A DNA stretch of 64,000 bases from Catellatospora sp. KI3. GTDB lineage: Bacteria > Actinomycetota > Actinomycetes > Mycobacteriales > Micromonosporaceae. How positions within the stretch are numbered: position 1 is the first letter of the stretch; each line of letters opens with the position of its first letter. The translations under genes were made by a program, and so were the position numbers. Shown here piece by piece: positions 50,652 through 59,125 of the stretch. The stretch covers positions 62,001 to 126,000 of the forward strand of contig NZ_JASAMB010000013.1 of assembly GCF_029948125.1 (NCBI RefSeq), in the 5' to 3' direction. The notes beneath the pieces are model-generated. The model made no database searches, was not told the DNA's origin, and worked only from the letters and a program-made list of their open reading frames with translations.

Positions 50652-53015
50652 ATGCGGCGACTACTGGCAGTGGCCTGCGCGGTCATGGCGGTGATCTGGC
50701 TCGTACCCGCTGCGGCACGCGCCGACGTCACCATCACCGTGACCAACAACGACAGCGCGGGCAACCAGCTCAGCCGATTCGACACCGACGGCAACGCCCT
50801 CGACGCCCACGACGGATCCCTGCTGCAGGTCGGCGACCTGTACTACCTCTATGGCACCAGCTACACCTGCGGCTACACCTACAACGCCGGCCCCAACAGC
50901 GGCGGCTTCTGCGGCTTCAAGGCCTACAGCTCGGCGGACCTGGTGCACTGGACCGATCGCGGCTACATCGTCGCACCCGGCCAGTGCCAGTACTGCTTCC
51001 GCCCGCACGTCATCTACAACCAGGCCACCGCCGCCTACGTCATGTGGGCGGACATGGGCATCGGCAACAGCTACGGCGTCTTCACCAGCCCCACGCCGAC
51101 CGGCCTGTTCACCCGCCGGACCAACCCGACGCTGGCCGTCGGCGGCGCCGTCGACGAAGCCCTGTACGCCGACAGCGACGGCAGCGCGTACGTCATCCAC
51201 AACACCACGATCGTCGGCGCCGGGCTGACCGCCGACCTGGTCGTCGAGAAGCTCACCCCCGACTACCTGAACACCACCGGCCAGTACGTCCGCCTCGGAC
51301 TCGGCAACGTGGAAGCGTTCGCGGCGTTCAGGCGCGACGGCGTCTACCACATCCTCATGTCCGACCCGACCTGCGCCTACTGCGCCGGGTCCACCGGCGA
51401 GGTCACCGCTGCCTCGATGCTCGGCCCCTGGTCGGGCGTGTGGTACGACCCCAACGGGTTCGACATCAACAACAACCGGCCGCAGCCGCGCAACCGGTCC
51501 CGCATCGTCAACGCCGACAACTGCGGCGGCCAGCCGCTGGCCGTCCTGCCGATCACCCGCACCGGCGGCACCGACTACTACTTCGTCTCCGACCGGTGGG
51601 TCGCCAACCTGCCCGCGGGCAGCAACCCCAACCAGTCCCTGGCCAACTTCCACCTCGGCCGGCTCACCTTCGACGGCGCCGGCACGCTGCAGAACTTCAC
51701 CTGTGACAACACCGCCAGCGTGACCCTGCCCGGCGCGCCGACCGGCGCCTACACCGCCGCACCGGACCGCGACCAGCACAGCGGCTTCGACGGCTTCCGC
51801 CACTACTGCGACATCGCCGGCAACGTGTGGCGCCAGCAGAGCTTCACCCCGTCCCGCACGGGCCTGCTGACCAGCGTCGCCGTCACCACGTTCCAGCGCG
51901 GCCAGCCGAACCTGCCGCTGACCGTCGACATCGTCGACACCGCCACGGGGGCGCTGCTGCAGTCGTCGGCGCTGGCCCCGGCCACCGTCGGCTGGGCACC
52001 CTCGGTGCTGGCCGTGCACCCCGACGTCGCGGTCACCGCCGGGCACAGCTACACCGCGCGGCTGCACACCAGCAGCACGCAGGGGTGCTACGGGTTCGAG
52101 TACAACGACGCGAACCCGTACCCGGGCGGGTCGGAGAGCTACAGCACCAGCAGCGGCGGCGGCTTCACGGCCGAACCGGCCCGCGACCTGAAGTTCACCA
52201 CCGACGTGAACACCACCGGGGCGTACGTGCCCGAAGGGCTGCCCGCCGGGTACACCTACTGCGCGGGCGAGGGCGGCACGTGCGCGTTCACCGGCACCCG
52301 CACCGTGGCCTACGGGGCCGGAGGCTACCGGTACGCGACCGTCACGGGCGGCACGCCGTGCGGGATCGCCGCGTTCGGCGGCGACCCGGCGGTCGGGGTG
52401 CTGAAGTCCTGCTACGTGGCACCGGCGGGCGGGCCGTCCGGGTACGCCCAGTGTGCCACCGAAGGCGCTGCCTGCTCGTTCACCGGCACCCGGACCGTCG
52501 CGTACGGCTCCGGCGGCTCCTTCGCGTACCGGGTGGCCAGCGGCGGGACCGCCTGCGGCGTCGCGGCCTTCGGCCGTGACCCGCTGCCCGGCGTGCTGAA
52601 ATCCTGCTACCTCGCGAGCACCGCGGCGCCCGCGGGCGGCTGGCAGCAGTGCGCCGCCGAGGGCGCGACCTGCGCGGTGACCGGACCCTCGACCGTCATG
52701 TACGGCACCAGCGGCAGCTTCCACACCCGCCAGGCCGGCGCACCGGTCCTGTGCTCGGCGTCCAGCTTCGGCGGCACCCCACCCGGTGACGGCGCCAAGG
52801 CCTGCTACGTGCCGACCGGCGGACCGGTCGGCTACGGCGCGGCGTGCGCGGCGGAGAACGGCACCTGCGCGTTCAGCGGATTCCGCACCGTCGCCTACGG
52901 CGCGGCCGGTCGCTTCACCTACCGGTCGCTGTCCGGCGGCACGCCCTGCACGAACACGGCCTTCGGCCTCGATCCCGTCTACGGCGTCGCCAAGAACTGC
53001 TACCTCGCCCCCTGA
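50652..53015 (+). CDS. Secreted GH43-like hydrolase with four Cys-rich C-terminal modules
   Basis: The 787-residue protein starts at the ATG at 50652 after AAGGAG and has a signal peptide (AVACAVMAVIWLVPAAARA). The GH43-like domain has DAHDGSLLQ, CFRPHVIYN, VDEALYADSDGSAYV and NVEAFAAFRRDGVYHI, keeping the Asp, Asp and Glu positions of its neighbour at 53027 but with altered surroundings (no HD before LY). The jelly-roll segment RDQHSGFDGFRHYCDI to ARDLKFTTD follows, then four ~57-residue modules with four cysteines each. It likely attacks side chains of a plant polysaccharide. Confidence 0.85.
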   Translation: MRRLLAVACAVMAVIWLVPAAARADVTITVTNNDSAGNQLSRFDTDGNALDAHDGSLLQVGDLYYLYGTSYTCGYTYNAGPNSGGFCGFKAYSSADLVHWTDRGYIVAPGQCQYCFRPHVIYNQATAAYVMWADMGIGNSYGVFTSPTPTGLFTRRTNPTLAVGGAVDEALYADSDGSAYVIHNTTIVGAGLTADLVVEKLTPDYLNTTGQYVRLGLGNVEAFAAFRRDGVYHILMSDPTCAYCAGSTGEVTAASMLGPWSGVWYDPNGFDINNNRPQPRNRSRIVNADNCGGQPLAVLPITRTGGTDYYFVSDRWVANLPAGSNPNQSLANFHLGRLTFDGAGTLQNFTCDNTASVTLPGAPTGAYTAAPDRDQHSGFDGFRHYCDIAGNVWRQQSFTPSRTGLLTSVAVTTFQRGQPNLPLTVDIVDTATGALLQSSALAPATVGWAPSVLAVHPDVAVTAGHSYTARLHTSSTQGCYGFEYNDANPYPGGSESYSTSSGGGFTAEPARDLKFTTDVNTTGAYVPEGLPAGYTYCAGEGGTCAFTGTRTVAYGAGGYRYATVTGGTPCGIAAFGGDPAVGVLKSCYVAPAGGPSGYAQCATEGAACSFTGTRTVAYGSGGSFAYRVASGGTACGVAAFGRDPLPGVLKSCYLASTAAPAGGWQQCAAEGATCAVTGPSTVMYGTSGSFHTRQAGAPVLCSASSFGGTPPGDGAKACYVPTGGPVGYGAACAAENGTCAFSGFRTVAYGAAGRFTYRSLSGGTPCTNTAFGLDPVYGVAKNCYLAP
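52255..53012 (+). repeat. Four tandem ~57-codon cysteine modules
   Basis: Each unit reads CAxEGxxCxFTGTRTVAYG...GGTxCGxxAFGxDP..GVLKSCY. Two further copies close the next gene (54600-54979). Similar modules recur at the ends of actinomycete glycosidases and are presumed to bind glycan. Confidence 0.85.
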
Positions 53016-53026
53016 GTGGAGTCCCC

Positions 53027-54982
53027 ATGTCCAGAACGCACAGAACCCGGCTCGCCCACGCGGGCGCGCTGCTGGTGCTGATCGCCGCGCAGCTGCTCGC
53101 CGGGCCCGCCCAGCAGGCGAGCGCCGCCTACACGACCACCATCACCAACTTCGACGCCGCCGGCAACCAGACCATCCGCTTCGACACCGCGGGCAACGCG
53201 GTCGACGCCCACGACGGCGACCTGGCCCTGTTCGGCGGCGTCTACTACCTCTACGGCACCAGCTACGACTGCGGCTACCAGTGGAACGCCGCCGGGACGC
53301 CCTTCTGCGGGTTCAAGGTGTACTCCTCACCCGACCTGGTGCACTGGACCGACCGGGGCCAGCTCTTCGACGCCACCACCGCGACCTGGCAGACGCGCTG
53401 CAACGGCAGCACCTACGGCTGCTACCGCCCGCACGTCGTCTACAACAGCGGCACCGGCAAGTACGTACTGTGGATCAACAGCTACGACAACACCAGCGGC
53501 TTCCACGTCTTCACCGCCACCCAGCCGACCGGACCGTTCACCCAGGCGGCCGACCCGACGGTGGCGGTCAACAGCGGCGGGGCCACGAGCGGCCTCAAGA
53601 ACGGCGACCACGACACGTTCGTCGACGACGACGGCACCGCGTACCTGGCCTACACCGACTGGGTCAGCGGCGGCGGGATCGTCGTCGAGCGGCTCGACGC
53701 GAGCTACCTGTCCGGCACCGGCAGCCACGTCCGGGTGACGCCCGGCTCCACCGAGGCACCGGCGCTGTTCAAGCGCAACGGCACCTACTACCTGACCTAC
53801 TCCGACCCGAACTGCGGCTACTGCTCAGGCACGGGGACGTCCTACCGTACGGCGAGCTCGCCGCTGGGCACCTGGTCCAGCGGCACGAAGATCAGCACGA
53901 ACTCGTGCGGCGGGCAGCCGTCGTTCGTGACGCCGATCAGCCTGACCAGCGGCACGGCCTACCTCTACGGCAGCGACCTGTGGAACAGCGCGGCACCGAA
54001 CGAGGCGCTCGCGAACTTCTACTGGGCCCCGCTGACCTTCTCCGGCTCCGCGATCAGCAGCATGACCTGCCAGAACACGGTCACCCTCGCGCTGACCACC
54101 GGCTCGGCCGGGGTGCAGGACACCGTCCCGGATCTGGACCAGCACGACGGAGTGGACGGCTTCCGCCGCTGGGCCGACATCGGCCCGGTGTCGCGCATCC
54201 AGACCTTCGTGCCGTCCCGCAGCGGCACGCTGACCAGCGCGTCGCTGACCACGTTCCAGACCGGCAACCCGAACGCCGGGCTGACCTTCGACATCTACCA
54301 GGCCGACGCGTCGTTCCAGCCCACCGGCTCGGCGCTCTACACCGTGACCGTCCCCGCCGCGTCGATCGGCTGGTCACCCCGTTCGGTCACCGTCTACCCG
54401 AACATCTCCGTCACGGCGGGCACCCGGTACGGCATCGTGGCCCGCTCGACGACCACGTCGGGCCTGTACGGCTGGGCGTTCAACGAGAACGCGCCCTACC
54501 CGTCGGGCGGCAGCGCGTACAAGAACAGCAGCGTCAACTGGACGGCCGAGACCAACCGGAGCCTGAAGTTCCAGACCACGGTCGGCAGCGGCACCGGCGG
54601 CGGCTGGACCTACTGCGCCGCGGCCGAGAACGGCACCTGCTCGGTGTCGGGTACGGCCGTGGTCCGGTACGGGGCGAGCAGTTCCTACCTGTACAAGACG
54701 GTGACCGGCAGCATCGGCTGCAACCAGACCGCGTTCGGGGGCGACCCGATCTTCGGCACGGTCAAGCACTGCGACACCTCGCCGCAGCCGTCCGGCAACG
54801 GCTGGACCGCCTGCGCCGTCGGCGAGACGGGCACCTGCACCTTCACCGGCACGAAGGCGGTCGCCTACGGCGCCAACGGCGCGTTCCTCTACCGGACCGC
54901 GACCGGCAGCACCGGGTGCAACCAGACCGCGTTCGGCGGCGACCCGATCTTCGGCACGGTGAAGTCCTGCTACTACAAGTGA
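53027..54982 (+). CDS. Secreted GH43-like hydrolase with two Cys-rich modules
   Basis: The 651-residue protein begins 11 bases after the previous stop, with GGAG in front of its ATG, so the two genes form an operon. A signal peptide (LAHAGALLVLIAAQLLAGP, cleavage near ASA-AY) precedes a GH43-like domain closely similar to that at 35229: DAHDGDLALFGGVYYLYGTS, GCYRPHVVYN, GDHDTFVDDDGTAYLAYTD and STEAPALFKRNGTYYL. A jelly-roll region (~355-520) and two ~57-residue cysteine modules follow. The closeness to the 35229 protein indicates a duplication within this locus. Confidence 0.88.
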   Translation: MSRTHRTRLAHAGALLVLIAAQLLAGPAQQASAAYTTTITNFDAAGNQTIRFDTAGNAVDAHDGDLALFGGVYYLYGTSYDCGYQWNAAGTPFCGFKVYSSPDLVHWTDRGQLFDATTATWQTRCNGSTYGCYRPHVVYNSGTGKYVLWINSYDNTSGFHVFTATQPTGPFTQAADPTVAVNSGGATSGLKNGDHDTFVDDDGTAYLAYTDWVSGGGIVVERLDASYLSGTGSHVRVTPGSTEAPALFKRNGTYYLTYSDPNCGYCSGTGTSYRTASSPLGTWSSGTKISTNSCGGQPSFVTPISLTSGTAYLYGSDLWNSAAPNEALANFYWAPLTFSGSAISSMTCQNTVTLALTTGSAGVQDTVPDLDQHDGVDGFRRWADIGPVSRIQTFVPSRSGTLTSASLTTFQTGNPNAGLTFDIYQADASFQPTGSALYTVTVPAASIGWSPRSVTVYPNISVTAGTRYGIVARSTTTSGLYGWAFNENAPYPSGGSAYKNSSVNWTAETNRSLKFQTTVGSGTGGGWTYCAAAENGTCSVSGTAVVRYGASSSYLYKTVTGSIGCNQTAFGGDPIFGTVKHCDTSPQPSGNGWTACAVGETGTCTFTGTKAVAYGANGAFLYRTATGSTGCNQTAFGGDPIFGTVKSCYYK

Positions 54983-54996
54983 ACCCGTGAGCCATG

Positions 54997-55028
54997 GACG
55001 GCCGCCGAGGAGGACCTCGGCGGCCGTC
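54997..55028. terminator. 14-base-pair terminator between convergent operons
   Basis: Positions 54997-55010 pair perfectly with 55015-55028 around AGGA. It overlaps the stop codon of the leftward lutC gene and follows the rightward GH43 gene by 15 bases. Confidence 0.7.
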
Positions 55029-55653
55029 ACCCGTCGGCGACGAGCACCACGATGAGGGTACGGGGACCGTGGACCCCCTCGACCCGCTGCAACTCGATGT
55101 CGCTGGTCGCCGACGGGCCGCTGATGAACGTCAGCGGCCGCCGAGGGTCGACCCGGGCCAGCAGCTCAGGCACGGTCTGCACCACCTGCGCCGCGTGGAC
55201 GACGCACACGTGCCGGTCCGGGACCAGGGTGATGGCACGCCTGCCCTGGTCGGGGGAGCCGTCCAGGACGATGGTGCCGGTGCCGGCCGCCGCCGCGGTG
55301 CACGCGGTGAGCACGGCGTCGACGCGGTCCAGTTCGGCGGGGGACAGGGTCCCGTCGTCGACGACGGCACCCGCGGGCCGCCACCCCACCGGCAGGCCAG
55401 GCGGCACGACCACCCGATCCAGCCCGCCCAGGACCGCGGCCAGCACCGGCTCCACCGTCTGCGGCGACGCCGCGTGGACGGTCGCCCGGTAGTCGACGAG
55501 CCGGTCGGTCAGCAGCCGCAGCAGCTCCGGCGCGCCGGGCGGATGCTCGCCGGTGCGCCGGTAGGCGCGAGGCACCTCGACCGGGGCGGGGGTGCCGGAC
55601 AGGGCATGGCCGATCCTGGCCAGCACCTCGTCGCGGGCCGATGCGTGCGTCAC
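55027..55653 (-). CDS. lutC: LutC/YkgG-family lactate utilisation protein
   Basis: The 208-residue protein belongs to the LUD domain family: VEPVLAAVLGGLDRVVVPPG, then VVDDGTLSPAELDRVDAVLTA, GTIVLDGSPDQGRRAITLVPD and a C-terminal FISGPSATSDIELQRVEGVHGPR, the classic LUD end. LutC is a subunit of the LutABC complex, which oxidises L-lactate to pyruvate. Its ATG overlaps the stop of lutB (ATGA). Confidence 0.93.
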   Translation of the reverse strand: MTHASARDEVLARIGHALSGTPAPVEVPRAYRRTGEHPPGAPELLRLLTDRLVDYRATVHAASPQTVEPVLAAVLGGLDRVVVPPGLPVGWRPAGAVVDDGTLSPAELDRVDAVLTACTAAAAGTGTIVLDGSPDQGRRAITLVPDRHVCVVHAAQVVQTVPELLARVDPRRPLTFISGPSATSDIELQRVEGVHGPRTLIVVLVADG

Positions 55654-57110
55654 GGCTGTCCTCTGTTCTCACGCCACCAGTCGCGGAAGGTCTGCGGCGG
55701 TGGTGCGGGCGCGTCGCGGGCGGTGGTCCATGCCGACAGCGGCGGCGGCAGCCGACGGATCCGGCCGCGCCGGGCGAACAGCCGCCCGAGCCGGGCCAGC
55801 CTGCCCGCCCACCCGAAGCGCCAGGGCGAGGCCATCACCCAGGACGCGGCGGCCATCGCGACGGCCTCGGCCGACGGCAGCGCCCGCTCCTGAGTGGTAC
55901 GCGAGCGCAGGTGCACCAGCAGCGACGGGATGTCGATGCGTACCGGGCACGCGTCGAAGCACGCCCCGCACAGCGTCGACGCGTACGGCAGCGACGGGTT
56001 GCCCGCCGTACCCGTGAGCAGCGGCGTCAGCACGGCCCCGATGGGACCCGGGTACACCGACCCGTACGCGTGACCGCCCGTGCGCTCGTAGACCGGGCAC
56101 ACGTTCAGGCAGGCGCTGCACCGGATGCAGTGCAGCGCCTCCCGGCCCACCTCGTCGGCCAGCACCGCCGTACGCCCGTTGTCGAGCAGGACCAGGTGGA
56201 ACTCCTGCGGTCCGTCACCGGGGACGACCCCGGTCCACGCCGACGTGTAGGGGTTCATCCGCTCGCCGGTGGACGAGCGCGGCAGCAGCTGCAGGAACAC
56301 CTCCAGGTCGGCCCAGGTCGGCACGACCTTCTCGATGCCCATGACCGTGATCAGGGTGTCCGGCAGGGTCAGGCACATGCGGCCGTTGCCCTCGGACTCG
56401 ACCACGAGCAGCGTGCCGGTGTCGGCCACCGCGAAGTTGGCGCCGGACACGGCGACCCGGGCGGTCAGGAACTTGCGGCGCAGGTGGGCGCGGGCGGCCA
56501 TGGCCAGCGCGCGCGGGTCGTCGGTGAGCGCCGGGTCCGCGCCGGGCATCTCGCGCAGGAAGATCTCCCGGATCTCGGCGCGGTTGCGGTGGATGGCCGG
56601 GACCAGGATGTGCGACGGCGTGTCGTGCCCGAGCTGGACGATCAGCTCGGCGAGGTCGGTCTCCCACGCGGCGATGCCCGCCTCGGCGAGCGCCTCGTTC
56701 AGTCCGATCTCCTGCGTCACCATCGACTTGACCTTGACGACCTCGTCGGCGCCGGTCGCGCGGACCAGGCCGGTGACGATCCGGTTGGCCTCGGCGGCGT
56801 CGCGGGCCCAGTGCACGGTCCCGCCGCGCGCGGTGACCTCCTGCTCCAGCCGCCGCAGGTGTTCGTCCAGTCGCGACATGGTGGCGGCCTTGACGGCCTG
56901 GCCGGCTAGGCGCAGCTGCTCCCAGTCGTCGAGTTCGGCCACGACGTGCGCGCGCTTGCCGCGGATGGTGGCGGTGGCGGCGCCGATGTTGCGGCGCAGC
57001 TGCGGGTCGGCCAGCGCGTCGCGGGCGGCGGCGGGAAACGGCCGCGCCGCGTGCAGGGCGGCCACGTCGGCGGGGGCGTGCGCGGGCATGCCCAGGAAGA
57101 CCTCGCTCAC
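55650..57110 (-). CDS. lutB: LutB-family iron-sulfur lactate dehydrogenase subunit
   Basis: The 486-residue protein has a long N-terminal LUD domain (VVKVKSMVTQEIGLNEALAE, ETDLAELIVQLGHDTPSHI) and two [4Fe-4S] motifs, CIRCSACLNVCPVY and CGACFDACPVRIDIP, then a C-terminal helical tail. LutB passes electrons within LutABC. The GTG at 57110 overlaps the stop of lutA (GTGA). Length and layout are those of intact homologues. Confidence 0.95.
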   Translation of the reverse strand: MSEVFLGMPAHAPADVAALHAARPFPAAARDALADPQLRRNIGAATATIRGKRAHVVAELDDWEQLRLAGQAVKAATMSRLDEHLRRLEQEVTARGGTVHWARDAAEANRIVTGLVRATGADEVVKVKSMVTQEIGLNEALAEAGIAAWETDLAELIVQLGHDTPSHILVPAIHRNRAEIREIFLREMPGADPALTDDPRALAMAARAHLRRKFLTARVAVSGANFAVADTGTLLVVESEGNGRMCLTLPDTLITVMGIEKVVPTWADLEVFLQLLPRSSTGERMNPYTSAWTGVVPGDGPQEFHLVLLDNGRTAVLADEVGREALHCIRCSACLNVCPVYERTGGHAYGSVYPGPIGAVLTPLLTGTAGNPSLPYASTLCGACFDACPVRIDIPSLLVHLRSRTTQERALPSAEAVAMAAASWVMASPWRFGWAGRLARLGRLFARRGRIRRLPPPLSAWTTARDAPAPPPQTFRDWWRENRGQP

Positions 57111-57850
57111 GAGCCGGCACCCGTCTCGGTGGCGGCGAGGATCTCCGCGATGTGCAGGGTACGGGTGCCGGCCGACAGCCTGCCCAGCCCGCCGCCGATG
57201 TGCATGAGGCACGAGGAGTCGCCGGCGGTGAGGACCTCGGCGCGGGTGGCCAGCACCCGGGTCATCTTGTCGGCCAGCATCGCGGTGGACGTGTCGGCGT
57301 TCTTCAGCGCGAACGTGCCGCCGAAGCCGCAGCACTGCTCCGCGTCGGGCAGCTCGATGAGGTTCAGGCCGCGTACCTGCCGCAGCAGCCGCAGCGGCTT
57401 GTCGGCGACCCGCAGCATCCGCAGCGAGTGGCAGGTGGGGTGGTAGGTCACCCGGTGCGGGAAGTACGCGCCCACATCGGTCACCCCGAGCACGTCGACG
57501 AGGAACTCGCACAGCTCGAACGTCTTCGCCGCGACGGCGTTCGACCGCTCGGCGAGCCCGCTGCGGCCCAGGCCCCGGGCGACGGCGGCGTGCTGGTGGC
57601 GCACGGAGCCGACGCAGGACCCCGAGGGGGCGACGATCGCGTCGGCGTCGGCGAACACGTCGGCGAAGCGTTCGACCAGGGGCAGCGCCTGGCGCTGGTA
57701 GCCGGTGTTGAGGTGCATCTGGCCGCAGCAGGTCTGGCCCTGCGGGAAGACCACCTCGTGCCCGAGGCGCTCCAGCAGCGCCGTGGTCGCCTGCCCGACC
57801 TGCGGGAACAGCGTGTCGGACAGGCACGTCACGAACAGGGCGATGCGCAT
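57107..57850 (-). CDS. lutA: LutA-family (Fe-S)-binding protein with two CCG domains
   Basis: The 247-residue protein has paired cysteine-rich CCG motifs: QTCCGQMHLNTGY in the first half and EQCCGFGGTFALKN in the second. Conserved Cys also occur in VTCLSD and YHPTCHSLR. These bind the iron-sulfur cluster of the lactate-oxidising LutABC complex. The gene is three bases after lacI, so the repressor and enzyme genes form one operon. Confidence 0.94.
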   Translation of the reverse strand: MRIALFVTCLSDTLFPQVGQATTALLERLGHEVVFPQGQTCCGQMHLNTGYQRQALPLVERFADVFADADAIVAPSGSCVGSVRHQHAAVARGLGRSGLAERSNAVAAKTFELCEFLVDVLGVTDVGAYFPHRVTYHPTCHSLRMLRVADKPLRLLRQVRGLNLIELPDAEQCCGFGGTFALKNADTSTAMLADKMTRVLATRAEVLTAGDSSCLMHIGGGLGRLSAGTRTLHIAEILAATETGAGS

Positions 57851-57853
57851 GCG

Positions 57854-58879
57854 CTACTTCCTGCGCTTGGTCGGCACGGGCTCGCTGGACTGGCGTACCA
57901 CCAGTTCGGGGCGGAACACGACGTGCCGGTGCTGGTGCTTGTCGGGTTCGTTGACCTCCTCCAGCAGCAGCTGGGTCGCGGCGCGGCCGAGCTGCTCGCG
58001 CGGCTGGCGGATCGAGGACAGCGGCACGGCCGCGGCGGCGGCGAACTCGATGTCGTCGTAGCCGACGATGGCGACGTCGTGCGGCACGCGCACGCCGCGG
58101 CTGGTCATCTCCTGCAGCAGGCCCAGGGCGAGCAGGTCGTTGGCGCAGAACACGGCCGTCGGGCGCTCGGCCGCCGGCAGGTCGGCGATCTCCTGGCCGG
58201 CGGCGCGTCCGGCCGCGACGGTGAGGTTGGTGGTGGCGACCAGCCGGATCTGCGGTCCGCCGGCCAGCGCGGCGGTGAACCCGGCGTACCGGTCGGACAC
58301 CTGGCGGATCGACAGCGGGCCGCCGACGAACGCGACCCGCGGGTGGCCGAGCTCGCGCAGGTGGTCGGCGGCGAGCTGCCCGCCGAGGACGTCGTCGACC
58401 GCGACGGAGCAGCGGTGGTGGCTGCCCGAGCCCCGGTCGACCAGCACCACCGGGATGCCGTGCTCGACCAGCTGGTCCAGGCGCGCGTCGTGGGTCTCGT
58501 TGACGGGGGTGATCAGCACCCCGAGGACGCGCTGCTCGTTGAGGATGTCCAGGTGGCGGCGCTCGCGGGTGACGTCCTCGCCGCTGTTGAAGATCATGAC
58601 GTTGACCCCGGCGGTCTCGGCGGCGATCTCGGCGCCGCGCATGACGTCGGTGAAGAACGGGTTGCCCAGGTCGAGGGCGACCATCGCCACGGTGCGGCTG
58701 CGACCGGCGCGCAGCTGGCGGGCGGAGTCGTTGCGTACGTAGCCGAGTTCGGCGATGACGTCGAGCACGCGGCGGCGGGTGGCGACGGCCACGGCGTCGG
58801 GGTGGTTGAGCACGTTGCTCACGGTCCCGATGGAGACCCCGGCCCGGCGGGCGACCTCCTTGATGCTGACGGTGGCCAT
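57854..58879 (-). CDS. LacI-family transcriptional regulator, candidate master repressor of the regulon
   Basis: The 341-residue protein starts at the ATG at 58877-58879. It has the LacI helix-turn-helix and hinge (SIKEVARRAGVSIGTVSNVL, RRRVLDVIAELGYVRNDSAR) and a sugar-binding core (VAMVALDLGNPFFTDVMRG, VDRGSGSHHRCSVAVDD, VGYDDIEFAAAAAVPLSSIRQP). It is the only LacI protein in the window, and TGAAACG-type palindromes typical of LacI operators lie at its own promoter and at five others. L-rhamnose or a rhamnose catabolite is a plausible inducer. It heads lacI-lutABC. Confidence 0.93.
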   Translation of the reverse strand: MATVSIKEVARRAGVSIGTVSNVLNHPDAVAVATRRRVLDVIAELGYVRNDSARQLRAGRSRTVAMVALDLGNPFFTDVMRGAEIAAETAGVNVMIFNSGEDVTRERRHLDILNEQRVLGVLITPVNETHDARLDQLVEHGIPVVLVDRGSGSHHRCSVAVDDVLGGQLAADHLRELGHPRVAFVGGPLSIRQVSDRYAGFTAALAGGPQIRLVATTNLTVAAGRAAGQEIADLPAAERPTAVFCANDLLALGLLQEMTSRGVRVPHDVAIVGYDDIEFAAAAAVPLSSIRQPREQLGRAATQLLLEEVNEPDKHQHRHVVFRPELVVRQSSEPVPTKRRK

Positions 58880-58934
58880 GGCTCCTCGGTGGTGTGACGG
58901 TGGGCGGGACCGCCCCGGGGCCCGGAGCGGCTTC

Positions 58935-58962
58935 AGCGTACGCCGGAACTGAAACGTGTCAA
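58935..58962 (-). promoter_or_regulatory. Promoter overlapped by a LacI-type operator, for lacI-lutABC
   Basis: On the minus strand TTGACA (58957-58962) and TACGCT (58935-58940) are spaced by 16 bases. The operator variant TGACACGTTTCA at 58950-58961 covers the -35 box, unlike the other sites, which lie after the start point. This fits autoregulation by a different mechanism. Confidence 0.65.
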
Positions 58963-59028
58963 CCGTGCCCCGGATCTTGTCGCGTGCCAACGAAACGGGC
59001 GCTGGGAGCGGTTGTTGGGACTGGACTG

Positions 59029-59085
59029 TTGACAGCCCGGCAACCGGATCGTAGCGTACGTTCCACTCGAGCCCGAAACGATTCA
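59029..59085 (+). promoter_or_regulatory. Promoter with downstream LacI-type operator for the sugar transporter
   Basis: TTGACA (59029-59034) and TAGCGT (59052-59057) are spaced by 17 bases. CGAAACGATTCA at 59074-59085 is an imperfect copy of the palindrome, centred ~22 bases past the -10 box. Confidence 0.75.
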
Positions 59086-59125
59086 ATTCGATCTTAGCGC
59101 AGGTTGCTGCGAAGGGAGGACGGCG

